This document shows, in pieces, positions 26,801 to 40,600 of a stretch of DNA of 64,000 bases (its first letter is position 1; each line of letters begins with the position of its first letter). The DNA comes from Lanius collurio (Eukaryota; Chordata; Aves; Passeriformes; Laniidae). Below the pieces are notes generated by a model. That model made no database searches. It worked only from the letters and a program-made list of their open reading frames with translations, and was not told the DNA's origin. Both the position numbers and the translations under genes were made by a program. The stretch spans positions 38,665,230 through 38,729,229 of the forward strand of contig JACBWW010000004.1 in assembly GCA_020086605.1 (NCBI GenBank), in the 5' to 3' direction.

Positions 26801-29800
26801 TCATGCCACTAAGAGACACTGTCCAATAGGCAGCATCCCTTTCAGATTCACCAGAAAATGTCAAATAAGCTGGTGTGGAGGACACCAGAGAATTTTCCCC
26901 AATTAGAGAGAACAGAGTGCCTTCAGAATAACCAACATAAGCAATAACCACTCCTTTTTGTGTTTTACAATGGGTACCATACTCCTTCATTTCAGCAGAG
27001 CACCCCTGTCTCAGTAAATGAAAATCAGCAAACACCCACCTGCCCTTCCAGGCACTCTGCCTGAAGGGCAAAGGAAAGGATTTTCACCAGCAGTGGTGAG
27101 ACAGGGGCTGGTACAGCACTGCCAGTGAATGAATGTGAGGTGGAGCAAGGAATGACAGAAGGAAAATGCCTTTTTAACAAACATCAGCAACAACTGAAAG
27201 TTTTAAGAAATACTGGTGGGGTGGAAGAAAGGCAAAGAGGGACTCATAGACTTCACTGTTATGGCCAAAGAAATCCCCCTTTTTGCCTCTCTAAATTCCC
27301 TCTGACAGTTTCTATTATTTTCTTCCTCTTCTCCTTCTACCCTCCCATGGAAGGTCTCCTAACAGGTCTGTTTTCTGGACGTTTCATGCAATACTTGGCA
27401 AGTAGAACACTTTTCTGCTGCCTGAAATAATTTTCATACAGCTTGAAAGTGCCTAAGAAAACAGATGCTGTTGAGCACTTGCTGAGGCTGTAGCAGAGCT
27501 ACCTTTCCCCCATAGCAGCTGGATACCAGGCAGAGCTCCCTCCCTGCAACCAGCCCTGTCCATTCCCTGGGCCAGGCAGGGGACAAGGGCCTGGAACTGG
27601 ATCTTGCCCAAGGAACAAGCTAAATTCAAGGAACAAGGGAGGGGGAAACTGCCATGCATTTACTCCCTGGCTCACAAGATACACTTTCAGTCTGAAACAC
27701 TAAACGTAAACTACATAGGTCAAAGGAAAGGTTTAGAAATTGAGATCTAGCAAAAACATAAAAAGGTAATAAATTCAGCTGGACTGAGGATGGATTCATG
27801 TGATTCACCAGTCACTGACTCCGAAAATCAACCTCAGTTATTTCCATCCATGGAGAGAGAAACTAGTGCCAAGAAAAATGAAAGAGAATCCTTGTTTGAT
27901 CATTGTTTTGAGTTCCAGAGATCAAAAAAGCCCAAACAGTATAATAAATAATAAAAAATGAAGTCATAACATCTGTATCCCTCTTGTACTCCTCTGTAAT
28001 GAAGCACCTATGCAAACACATGAGACTAGCAGGGCAAAAATCTTCTAACAGAATGTAGAGGACAGAATGAGATCAAGACAGGTTGAACCATGCACAAGAA
28101 AGGTCAATATTTGAAGATGAAGCCACAGGGCAGCAGTTTAATAACTTGCTAATGACAAAATGGGTCTAAATGCAGCTGATCCAACTACTGGAAAAGTAAC
28201 AAGCTAAAAGACAAGCTCAGTGCTACATGATCCTACCTCTGGACAATGAGAATCTTCTTTAAAGAGTTATTTAGCAAGACTCAGCAAGAACTGGTCCACA
28301 AAATCTTAATAAAAAATTACAGCTGGGATGAAGTGTTCATTAAAAGGAGGGAGCACATTTAATGTACAATTCACAGAAAGACTGGAAGCAGTCTAGTATA
28401 GGGCAAAGCTCACTAATCTCAGCATTGGTTTTCACCCAAAACAGCTGAGGAAATCAAAGAACTAGAGAGTTTGTTCTGGATGCAAAAGACAAAGGAAAGG
28501 TAAAAGTTACGAGTATTCTGCACTACAGGCTTGTAGAGTCCTTGAAACCACACAGGCTACGTAACACTTGAGCAGTCCTTGGCTTTTGAGCAGAGCTGAA
28601 GCTAGAACAGGAAAACCTGTGAGAGCTGCAGTTACAATAATCCCCCAGAAACAGTAATTAAATCCTCACAGCCTGAGGTGTTGAAACTTAGACTGAACAA
28701 AGCGTAGCAGAGTGGTGCAGGACAGGGCAAACAGAATTGTCAGGATATGGTGATCCTTTATGAAGCCTCTAACAAGGAAATAAGTGGAAATAAGGACTCT
28801 GATATCTGCTCCAGTCAGCATTCTTTCAAGCAGGGAGAAGCCTTGCTCATATTAAGTTATCTTTGGTGCTTTATTATTTATCTTGTTTAAAGAAAACCTT
28901 CATTGACATTATATAAAAAGGGTGATCTTTATAAATTTGCCTAAGAGTACAGAACCCACTAGAAGTTGACCTTACTTGTGCATCTAAACATATAGTTTAG
29001 AAAAAAAAATCCATTTCACAGTTTTTGGCTTTTTTGTTGGGATAGAGCTATAGCACACATAAGAGAGAGACATTCCTTTCTCAATGTGAAAAGGGCAGAG
29101 GTGTGCAGCACCCTCTTCATTTCCCTGGCTCTTTCACTGCATAGTAAAAGTAGAAGGCAAAAGGGTATGAAAGAGAAAAGAATGAAAAAGGAAGAAGCTA
29201 AAGAAGCCCATCCTAACTACCAGAAGAAGAGACAGAATATGATGTGATTGCAATTCCAGAGGCAACTGCCATAAGAGAAAAGTAATGGTTTTGGAGATGC
29301 AGTCCTGCAGCCCCTGGAAAGTAACAAATTGAAGTCTGATTAAATGTTTTCCCTCCCCTATCTCCCACAACTGAAAAACTTGGGAAAGAGTGGAACAGAG
29401 AACTCCACCCTGTTACGCATGACAAAGACTTGTGGTTGAAAAAAGGGGAGATTTTTCTCTGAAGCATCACTCACAGAACTCAAGCAATGAGGAATGCTTC
29501 TAGACAGCTGCTGGCAGCAGCCTGCACTCAACCCAGATGCAAAGGCTTCCTCTCCTTCCTCCCTTTTAATGTATGAGCAGGCAACAGTTCCTGCTCTGCA
29601 CCCCAGCCTCTGCAAAGCCACGTTTGGTGCTGTGTGCTGCACATGGCTGGGGCTGGCCCAAGGCTTGCCCCCAGCTCCAGAAGTGGACTATTAACCCAGT
29701 TCTTGTGGAGACTTTCTCCTCTAGTAGACGTTTAATGCAGTAACCTCTTTCAAGACACGCCCCCCCCTTCCACTGCAAGGGCTTGGTTCCGGTGTCCAAT

Positions 29801-30589
29801 GGGAATGTACTGCAGCCAACAAATACACCTTATGTCAAAAGCATCAGGACATGGCCCCCACCTAGCAAACCACAGGCAGGGACCTGCTAGCAGCATCAGA
29901 GAAACTCGTGACATATGCTATAAATCACAGCCATAAAATATAAGCAGTACAAATAATATGGTAATAAAGGTAGAAAGGAAATTCCTGCTCTAACATCTAT
30001 AGCACAACCAGAGCAGAAACTGACTCCTTTTCTCACCTGCTTGTGAACTGCAGACACCACTAAACTTACATTAAATCTCTGCTGAAAGAAACACATGACT
30101 GCTAAGAATATTGCCAGCTGACAATGTTCTTGTAGAGGGCCACTGTCTGGCAATCACATCAGAAAGAGATGTGGTCCAGAGATGGAACAGAAAGCAATGT
30201 ATACCCAGTCTTCTCAGGGAGATGTGTGATTTCTCCCACCCCTGGGTTTTGAGGGTTTTCCTATATTTGTTTATGTTTTAAGCCTAGATGATCTCCTGCC
30301 CCTCCAGGGTAGCACTAGAAGAGGAGAACAATGATTCAGTAGGAGAGATTTACCTGAAGAGAGCAACGAAATCTTGTGGTGTTTTAACTAGAGGTAGTAG
30401 AGCAAAGTCTGGATATGGCTTAGTGCACAGTTCCCCTTGTCTGACACCTCCAGATAAGCCAAAAAACTACATGTGATAAAAGAGCAAGATGCAAACACTG
30501 AAGACAGAAAGAAAACAGAAAACAAACATAAACAAGCAAGAAAAAGCCCCTGAGGGCTTACAGGAAAGAAGGCAATTTAAAAAAAAAGT

Positions 30590-30608
30590 GGGGGTTGGGT
30601 GGGGGGGG
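30590..30608 (+). repeat. G-rich tract with G-quadruplex pattern
   Basis: The sequence is G5-TT-G3-T-G8. The last run can supply two G-triplets, so it meets the G3+N1-7 four-run rule. It is immediately preceded by an A-run (30579-30587). It lies on the non-template (plus) side relative to LDLRAD3. Confidence 0.8.
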
Positions 30609-31671
30609 AAGCACAAATTTGACTTAATCTCTTTACTTGAAGAGTTTTTCCAACAAAAGAAAGTAGAGAATATGGTGAGGGTGAAATGATCAATGAAAGA
30701 GCACAGAAACTGTAGAAACAGGTTCCCTATGTTTCCTCTACTCTGTATGCCAGGCTTTCTAGAAAGATTGACCACATTACTGATGTACAGGTAAGAAAGG
30801 CACAAACCAAAAGCATTCCTGTATCTTCCTGGGAAATTCATTATTCAAAGGTTAATGCATTACACAGTGTTTTTCCATGTGCTTGGTTTCCACCTCAGAC
30901 AGACCATACAGCTTGCAGAGGCATCTGCTGGGATATGTCTCCCAAATGTGGGCTCACAACACCACGTCTGCAGATTTCCTCAGGCACCTCTAGCCAGCGA
31001 GCCTTCACATACAGAGTCTTGAATTACATCCACCTTGGCCAGGAAGGCACTCTCTGAATATTTTATTGCAATTATCAGTCATGGCAAGAACCCGATCTCA
31101 TGTGGCTGCCAACTAACCATCAACTGGGATTTACATATCAAGAGGTGCAAAAGGTAGTCTGGAAAACAAGAGAGAGGCCAGCAATGGCTTCTACAAACAT
31201 TCAGTGATTCAATCACACTTGTGCTGTGAACCAACAAAAAAAGCAAGAATTTGGGCTCAGGATTGTAAACCTTGGCAGCTAATTCATCACAAAACTGATT
31301 GTGTGTGCATATGAACAGCAGGTTACCACCATCTCAGTCTTAATTATATGAGCTGCCTCCCACACAATAGCAATTGCTGAGACCACGGCCAACTGACCCT
31401 TTCACAAAATGCAATCAAAAAAACAAAAAAGTAGCAGGAGTGTGGCTGAAGCCTCTACCTAGGATGTGCAGCTGCTATTTGCACAGCAAGCTCTGCTCAC
31501 TGCCACCAGGCCTTATCTTTTACCCCAACAGCTGCTTCCATCCTCTCATTCCTGCTGTAGCCACCCTGCTGTCTGAGCCCATCTCTGAAGAACCCCCCTA
31601 TCTAACCTATGCCCAACACACCTCTTCCAATCTGGTCAGAAAAATTCGGCTTTAATACCAAGTAAAACATG

Positions 31672-31686
31672 AAAAAAAAAAAAAAA
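31672..31686. repeat. A15 homopolymer
   Basis: A plain run of 15 A. No target-site duplication or retrogene body was recognised upstream, so I do not call it a processed pseudogene tail. Confidence 0.9.
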
Positions 31687-34600
31687 CAACCTGGAATTTA
31701 TTCAGTTTGAATGGAACATATGGTTTTCTCAGCCCCCTTTTTGTAGATGATCACAATTGACCAGTTTCTAAACAAGGATACAACTTCCCTCACAGCATTG
31801 CATTCCTGAAGTCACATACTTACTGTTCTCTAATTCTAGAGTATGAAAAAAGAAAATTAAATTTGATGGTCACTTACTGTAAGGACACTCTCCCATAAAA
31901 TATTCCTAAAACTATGGGTTCTTACAAGTATCAGTGAAAAATAACTTGCAGAGTTTCCATTTTAATTGCAGATAATGTTCCCTTTCCCTCAAACTAAGTC
32001 CAAACCACCTCTCCTCAAACCAGTCAGCAAGGCGCCAGCCACCAGGGACTTCAAAGTTACTTGACACAACAGTTCAAGTTTTAGTTCAGAAAACCTCTCA
32101 GGTCTAGAACCTGTGCTGCAGCATAGTCCTAAGTCTTCTCCTGTAGAGAACCATAAACGCTATTTGCCATGGAAAAACCTAATTCAAAAAGTCTAAAAGT
32201 GTTTTCTTGACAGTCATTACTCAATCAAGGCTGGTGTTTGCTTGCTATTCAGCATGAAGGAGGCAGAAGGAAATTACAATCTAAGAAAAAACACTTGAGC
32301 AAATGGAACAAGTTAGTTTTTAATTCCCACAGCTTTTAGCGCAGTGCAACACATTTCCTAATCTCTTAACAAAAACTACAGATCCTCAAAATTATTTCCA
32401 CTTAAGAACTCACTGGTAATAACTGTATTAACTGTAGTACAATAACACTGTTAGAATAAATGAAGCTTTGAAAGCTTCTTCTTTGAAGCCTCAGAGGATG
32501 TACTTCAGCACCAATGACGAGACCCTGCAGTGACAGGCTAGTGCACTTCAGGTGACTGACAATATTCAGAAATGATTAATTATATTTATTTCCTTCAAAT
32601 GACTTAATAATCTTTTATAAACCTCTCAAAAATTAAAAGTTTGTTATTTTTCCCATGGAAAATAGAGACCAGGCACACAACCCAAACTGCCCAAGGTAAT
32701 TTACCACACCAGTAGCAGTGAGCATCAGGCAGCTCCAGCTGCTGCCACCCCTGTGCTAAGGATATGAGAACAGGCACTCCCAACTGTCCCTGCCCTCAGC
32801 CATGTTAATTGGAAACATTATTTAATCACAGGGCATAGGTATCAACAGGAGTTCTGAACCAAACACTTCCCAATTGACCAGGTTAGGACCTCCTTTAACA
32901 GCCCATACTCAGTTTGATATCTGAACTGAACAGAGATGCTAAAACACTTTATGGCACCATACCGTCCACACTCCTCCCCCAGCTCGTTCTCCAGGTTTTA
33001 CTGTTTGCATAGACTCTATATTACAAATAAACAGAAAATTAATTATTCAGCTTCTAATTCCCATTGCATGTTGATGTTTATGTAATTGAAAACCATATAA
33101 TTACTTTATGTTTTAACAACCCTCATAAATATGGATTTTTTAACACAATCCTTTAAAGTAAATTAGCACCAAAAATCTGGTAGTGTGAGATGGGAGCATG
33201 AGTTACTTTGGCAAGCTCAAGGAACAGCACAGAGACTAAATACTGGTGTGATGTCTCTCATTACTTCACAATTTTCACCAGGCAGAAGAAAATCCTCTGC
33301 AGTTCCCAGCTTTCCTAGGAAGCCTGATCAGACTCTGGGACACAAGTTTTAATGCAAGAGCAGCAAAGAAGGAAAATCTAGAATTCAACAGCCTCATCCT
33401 TCACACATTTACAGGTACTGAAATGCTTGGATGAGGATGAATCTCAGCTTAATCAGAAGCCTGGCAAGAAACTTCCTTCTTCATGATAATCCACTTACTT
33501 ATCAAGTTTCATTTGCTAGTTTTAGATCAGGCAGTATGAAATACCTTTCTCTGGAACCTCGGCTGGCAACTTGCTTGGGCTTTAAAAATCACTCTCAAGC
33601 AATTTGTGCTCCACAGTGAATACAGCACACTGGCATAGCAACTTAAGTGTGACCTGCAATAATAAAACAAATGCTTTTAGCTTCAGCTGCAGAAAGTTAA
33701 TGCTTTGCTTCCATTGACCTGGCTGGGATTAGCATTTGAAAGGAGTGGGCATGAAGATGTAATAAATTCTGGTAGATAGACTTTTATATTAATGCCACCT
33801 CTGTGATTTGGTATCCTCCACAAGTCAGTTTTCCATGCCTTTATTTGTCCTATAGGATGATATAGAATCATATTTTCTGTAAGGCAGAGTAAGACTGCAG
33901 CTATGTTAGCACCGTAAAGTGAAACCATTTAGAGAAAAACAAGAATTACTCTAAGCAAGGATTTCTCAAAATAATAGACACAAACTGCCAGGGCCTATTG
34001 AGGTCCTGCACTCATGGGATCACCTACATTTCTGAGGGCAATTCTGCATTCCTACCTGCTCTCCTTCCTATGAATGAAGTGCATTACACCAGCGCAGAAT
34101 CTAGCTAAAGGGACATCTGGCTGACCCGGAGTCACTGCATATACACTTGTTGAGCAAATGTCAGTAAAACCTCTCAGCAGAGCTTGGTAACCCTGCTCTA
34201 GGAGACTGTCTACAGTGAAAACACACTGCTTTAGGTCAGTCACATAATTGGCTAAACTGCTACAGCATCTGAGTGGAGACACTTTTACACCTGGTCATGT
34301 TGGCTTTGCTTGTGGCTTTGCCTTTGAGTAAAATCACACATACAAGCTCTGGCAGAGCTCACGTGTCACAAGTTATTCCCAGATATAACTGAAGCTGTGA
34401 AAAGATACAGATTTTAACCACGTGCAAAACTAGCTATAACTGGGGACAGAGCTGCAGCCTCATGTTTTAGGAGCCACATCTTCCAACTTTACTGCTGGCA
34501 GCTGCAGGGGGAAAAAAACAAACCAAACCAAACTCAAAAACCTATCCCAAAGTCTGACACTCAGGTAGCTGGGATCTGTTTTTTCTCCCACACACAGGTA

Positions 34601-37600
34601 TAAGCAGCAAAACTGGTCTTCCTGCCAATTCCACTGCTGCACAAAAACACCCAACCCAACTCCTAAAATGAAAGAAAGGGACAGTGGTGTTCTCTGCCCA
34701 AGTCCCCGTGCAAACTGCTGAATGCAGTCACCATCCTCTAAAGCTCATCTTGGGAAATCATTTCTAACTAGTGGTTACAGACACAACAATGCCAGACCAA
34801 GATTAACAAAGGCACTGAAGCATAAATTAACCTCACTTTTTTTGCTGACCCTGTTAATGGACACAGGTCTCAAAGCTACATTTAGGGTAAAGCATTATTA
34901 CTTACCTGAGATTAATCAATAATCAGGCTAAACAACAAGGTTTACTAAAAGTGCAGAGTTGATGGGGCCAGACCTGGTGAGAGAGCAATGCAGACTAGTT
35001 CCCAGCTGGGCTTGAAAGTAGAATTACAGGTTGGGGCAGGCCAGTCTGATGAATGAGGGTTAGAAAGTGCAACAGAAGAGACAGCCAAGCTGACTCCCAC
35101 TCTGCTAGTGAGAGCGTCTCAGTACTTAACTCAGGAAACCTTTGTTGAGGCTCTTCCATGACACGTGCTTGCTATGACAACACCCATTTTCCAACAAAAA
35201 CCAGCATTGTCCCTGTACTGAAACTGCACTAACAAAAGGTTTCATTTTAAATATAAATGCTATGATCATTTTCTACAGTAACTGTAAAAAATGCATTTGG
35301 TCACCTTACCTGGAACTGATTTTGTTTTACAGCAAGTCAAAGATTAACATCTGTGCCTTTTATTTGGATTCCCTCCAATGACAGCAAAAGGACTTGGGTC
35401 TGGCACCTACAGTCCAGCAATAGGAGCCTTTGCACTGGCATGTATGGAAAGTTAATGCAATTCAGCAGCCAGGACATGGCACGACATGCCAATACATACG
35501 GTGTATTTCAGACACCTACATGATGTTCTAATCTCTTGGAAAATGTATTTCAAAGGAATTTATTTATTTTTCCTAATGAGAACTCAGGAGATAATTTAAT
35601 GAGCCTCAAGATCAATGGGAAAAAAGAATGTCCTTTATTTTACACTTGTCTTCCTCTAGCATGACATTTTATAACCTGGTTTTGAAGTTTTGAAGCACAG
35701 GCAATGAAACTGGATATCCATGTCATCACCTCTTTCTGGAACTTTTAATTAGACATAAATGCCACAAAGTGAAAGTAAGAATATCTGGACACAATTGTTA
35801 AGAGCTCATATTTCATCTCTGCACAAGTGAGAAAACCCCATACCTTTCCAGGCTCAATTCCCAGATCTTCTCATAATCCACTTGATAAAAGAAAAGTATC
35901 TGATAATCCCTGCACCTCCTGTTTTTTAAGTAGCCTGAGAACTGCAATTGCAGTTCCAGCAACAATAAAAACAACCAACTAACAAACAATAAGAGTCCAA
36001 CGAGGCACTCCAGTGAGACCAGCACTTCCATGATGGGAGTAAAGCTGTGCCTTGAGGGAAAGCATCCCAAAGTACATCTATCTACAGAACATGCTTAACA
36101 CAAGCTGGAGGCACAATGTCAGCTCTCCATCCTTACTATCTTCAAGAAATTGCTTTCAGGTCAAGATGATTGCTGACAGATCCTACTTTTCTTCCCCATT
36201 ATCCATGATAAAGCTGTTGGTAAACATGGTGACTCCTACAGACACAACACCCCATCCAAGATTTGACCTAGGTCATAAAACTGATTTTTATACTAGTCAA
36301 ATCATCATCTGCTGGTAACTTTGAGTTTGAAGCCATCAAAGGTGGGCTGAGTAGGAGATCAGGTGAAGAGTCTGGACACCTCCCAGATCTGGAAACAACT
36401 TTTTAATAAGTTTGTTGTTCATTTGAAGACTTGAAGTCATTGCTTGTCTATTGCCACATTATAGTTGCTCTTGATAGAGCCTCTGCACTCCAAACAGGGG
36501 CAGAATAACATTTTGGCAGCACATCTTCTACTATTCTGCCAAAATGACAGGCCAAAGCGCCTGTAGAAGCAAATTACTGGTCTACAAAGAGTAATCCTCA
36601 GCTACATTTGCCTGTTCTGCAACAAAACCTTGTCATACTCCCAAGCTCAGGGAGCTGAGAGAAGTAGCAACTCAAATCCACTTGTACCAGCTGTCTGGGA
36701 CCTGTCCCTGAAATCCCCACATCTATTTTAAACTGCTTTAATTCCAAAGCCTCCATGAACAGTGAAGTAAGAGTTCCCCTCTCTATCCCACTCAGAAGCT
36801 ACCATGTTTCTGAATGAGTCTGGGTTATTATCAGCTGTTCTTATCAAGTGATCAATAATCCATTTTACAAATGGTGGTCTGGCCTGGGAGGCAGCACAGA
36901 CCACGGAGTCCACGTGCTGTCAAAATTAACGTGCAGATGAACTCACCAGTCATCTGAATGGTCAGTACCAACTACATGAACACCTGCCTCCTGTAGCTCA
37001 CCTTACCTGCTAGTGCCCATGCAGATGGATCCAATTTTTCTTGACAAATGAATACTCTTTTGAGGAGAAAAAAAAGGGAAAGAAGAGGAAGTGTGGAATT
37101 CAGGGAACAGAGGAACATAGGAAAGAAAAAATTCACAGCTAACAAAAACATTTCCATCTAGCAAGTATTACAAAAGAAGGATATTAGAGAGCTAAATATC
37201 GTCAGGCAAAGCCTTCATTTAATAAAACATTCAATGACATTTAATTTGTATCCTTCCTTATGTTTCTGCTTCTACTCAGTCTGCCTCTGAGTATTAAATT
37301 TCTGCTTCAGGCTGAATTTGGGCTTAGAGTATGCACAATAATTGCACGTTGAGCTTCAATTTACAGACTGAGACAATAATGAGTGAAAGACTCAATAAAT
37401 GGAAACATATACAGACAGGATCAGACTACAAAGCCTTGGGATGTCTAAGTGACACGACAGCATTTGGGAATTTCAGAATTTCAATTTACCACGTGCAAAG
37501 GGCTGGTTACAAGCTCCATACAGAACGGGATGTTCTGGGAGCTATTTGTGTTTCATAAATTAGGTTTTGTGGTATTTCATTGAAATTTAGAGTATGTCTG

Positions 37601-40600
37601 TTCCACTTAGCTGTCAGTTCTAAAACCCACTTTGCATTGCAACCCAATAATGCAAACATTAGCAATGGCCTTAGTGCTTACCTCTACAGCCAGCCCACTT
37701 CCAGGTCGGCCTATAATTTAATCCACAGAAATTATCATTACAGAACTCGTATTATCACAAAAAAATCATCATTTTAATTAGTCAATATTTTGAACAGTTT
37801 TCCACTTCCTCCACACAGGGTCAGATTTTTTATTTTTTAGTATGCTGACAAGTTTTATATAAGCAACTTATAAATGCCACAGAGAAAAGAACAAAGACTT
37901 CTAAAATTGTGTATGTTTCTAAATCTGTTTTAGAATACTGGGATACATAAAAATTCTAGAGCAGATACAATGAAAAGATAAGCAAAAAATAACAGGAGTT
38001 ATCCACATGTACAGCAGTGGACATTACCAAATACACAAGACAAGAATTAACTTCTGAACACTTGGAAAACATTTGGTTTATAACTTGACCACAATGGTAG
38101 TGTTTACAAACAACTGCAGAGCTAGAATTTCAGGAGTATTACTGAAGTCAAGAGTCTGTCTTTACAGCAGAAGACAGAGTGAATACAGACTAGCAGCAAT
38201 ACAACTCCCTTTCCTAGGCAACGGGGTTAAAGCTAGTAAAGGTATTTAGCAATTTAGAAGGAAAGAAAAGAAGGGCCATGAAAGAAAAACGGGTTTGAAT
38301 TAAACTACCCAGTATGTTTTTGTTAGTGTTAAAGCTTTCTAAACTAAAAGTACAAAATGGAGGAGAAGAAGCACTGTGAGGACACATTCAGATTAAAAAA
38401 AACCCCAAACCAATTAAGAGAATAAATTAAACACAGTCCTAGATCTAAACAAATTTACATGGTTGTTGGAAGATATTGAGAAGGAATAATTCCTTTCCAA
38501 CTGAGTGGATGCCTGCCACGGAACAGGAAATCTTCTGTGTCAGACAGGCCTGAGGAGTACACCCAAGTAGATGCTATGAATGTTTAGCACTGTCAGCCAA
38601 ATAGAGGCATAGGAGAAAACTGTGTGGGGAAGAGAAATTTTCCTCTGAATTGAGGTCAGTTGAAGACAGAACAGGAGCAGAAATTTCGTATCACTGCTGG
38701 TGTTGCCAAACCTGGAGTAATGCCCTAGAAAGACCAATTCATAAGCAATTCATATATTTGACTAGTGTGGATAATCCAAGCAATTATATCTTCCATCCAA
38801 TCTCAAGACTCAAGCATATACTTTGATGAATACATAATATTCCAGATAAGGGAAATATTTTGCCATTCTACTTCACTACTGGAAAACTGAGATGACCGAA
38901 GTATAGCTGGGGTGGGATTAAAAGAATAGCTCGTAAGTTCATCATGGCAGTGACAAGAGCTACAGATAACTTCTGTCAGGAATTAGAGAAGAATTCATTG
39001 ACTTGCTACTACATTGGTGCTTTTTAATCTGACACTTTCCCCATAACACACAAACCTTCGTAAAATACACAACACTCAGTTACAAATGTTAAGGAGAAAG
39101 GAGGGCAGGAACATGCTCCAAAGTTTGATCTTCCTCTCATTTTCACAACTAAATCATATGGTCCTCCCTCCTCTCAAATGAATCTGCTCTTGTTTATGAG
39201 TAAAATAATGTTTATAAATGCATATCTTCAGGTTCATGTCAAATTGCAGCATGCTAGCAAAGCTGTCATTCATCGATGGCACATTTTGAAGTGGCCCATG
39301 TCAAAGCTGGGTCTGTTTGTCCTTCAGTAGGAGGCCACATTCCTGTTTTCCTAGTCTGCAGAGTGACCTTTCCTGATGGAAAGGGTCGTTATGTGTGGAG
39401 GACTATTTGACACAAACCAAACTGATAAGATACTGGAGCTTTCCAGTAATGACAGCAGGATAAGAGAGGCCTTTGAAGTTCATGGAAGAGCAGGAAGAGG
39501 TGATAATTCAAAAAGCTTGTCAGTATACCCAAGAGCAGAAGGAGAGCAAAGTATCAATTAATAATTCACACTTCTATTTCCCATGTTATTATAGTATCTC
39601 AAAACAGTTTGCAAACATTGATTAAGTCTAATGACATGCCCCTGAAGCAGACAAGTGCAGATGAAGCTCTATTCCTACCAGCCAGGATGGCACTGTGGGA
39701 GCATTTCCTTTAGCTGATCTATGCCCTCTCTTCCCCATCTGTTAAATGGCAATAATGACACTATCATGCAGTGGTTCAGAAGCTTAGTGACTTCTAAATC
39801 AACACATTTACAGATAGAAAAACAGCACACAAGGACAATCTCATGTGTTAGATTACACTCAATTACACTGAACTAAAGCTACCACACTTGACATAACTGT
39901 CTTCATTTTATAACACCCTGCAGATTTGCCTTGCTCTGTCCCTAAGTACCTGGAGCACTTGAGTTCTAGTTAATGACCAGGATTCTTGGCTACTGTGTTA
40001 ACACAAACACATTGTAATTACAGTAATTAGATCTGCTGTAGAAAGAATTGTGAGAAATTAAAGACTGTCCACGGTAGCCTCTAATTCGCAATTAACACAA
40101 AGTAGTTGGTGTGTTTGCAAGCCAGGACAGACATACCCATAGCAGCAAACTCCAGGGGGAATCATCATTTACATTCGGATGGGAAGCCGAACAGATTACA
40201 CTGTTTTAATCCTTGCTTTGAACGACAGGTACCCACATATTGTCCACTTACAGATGGTGAAATGGCAATTCAGGAAGGCTCTGAGCTGCCAAAGGGAAAA
40301 GCCAATCACACAGGCTCCTCATAGCCAGCATTTCACTTTGGGAGCTCCTCATTCCCATCCCCATGCTTGGATTACTTTTCTTTTTAAAAAAAATTAGCCC
40401 ACAACCATTGTCCTAATGGAGACAGTTCCTTCTTCTTTGTTTGGGCCTCTTTCACACATATAATCAGAAAGAATTACTTTGCTTAACCCTCTTAGTAATC
40501 TAACATTTCCAGAAGGACCAAATATGAAGACAAAAGTAATGGCTTCATGAAATACAGCTCTTTTCTTCTCTTGAGCCTGACAGTCAGTTCTAAAAGCAAA

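Noticed and set aside
31621..31690. A15 run considered as a processed-pseudogene or SINE tail
   Set aside because: No upstream retrogene body, polyadenylation-signal-anchored tail or flanking target duplication was recognisable.
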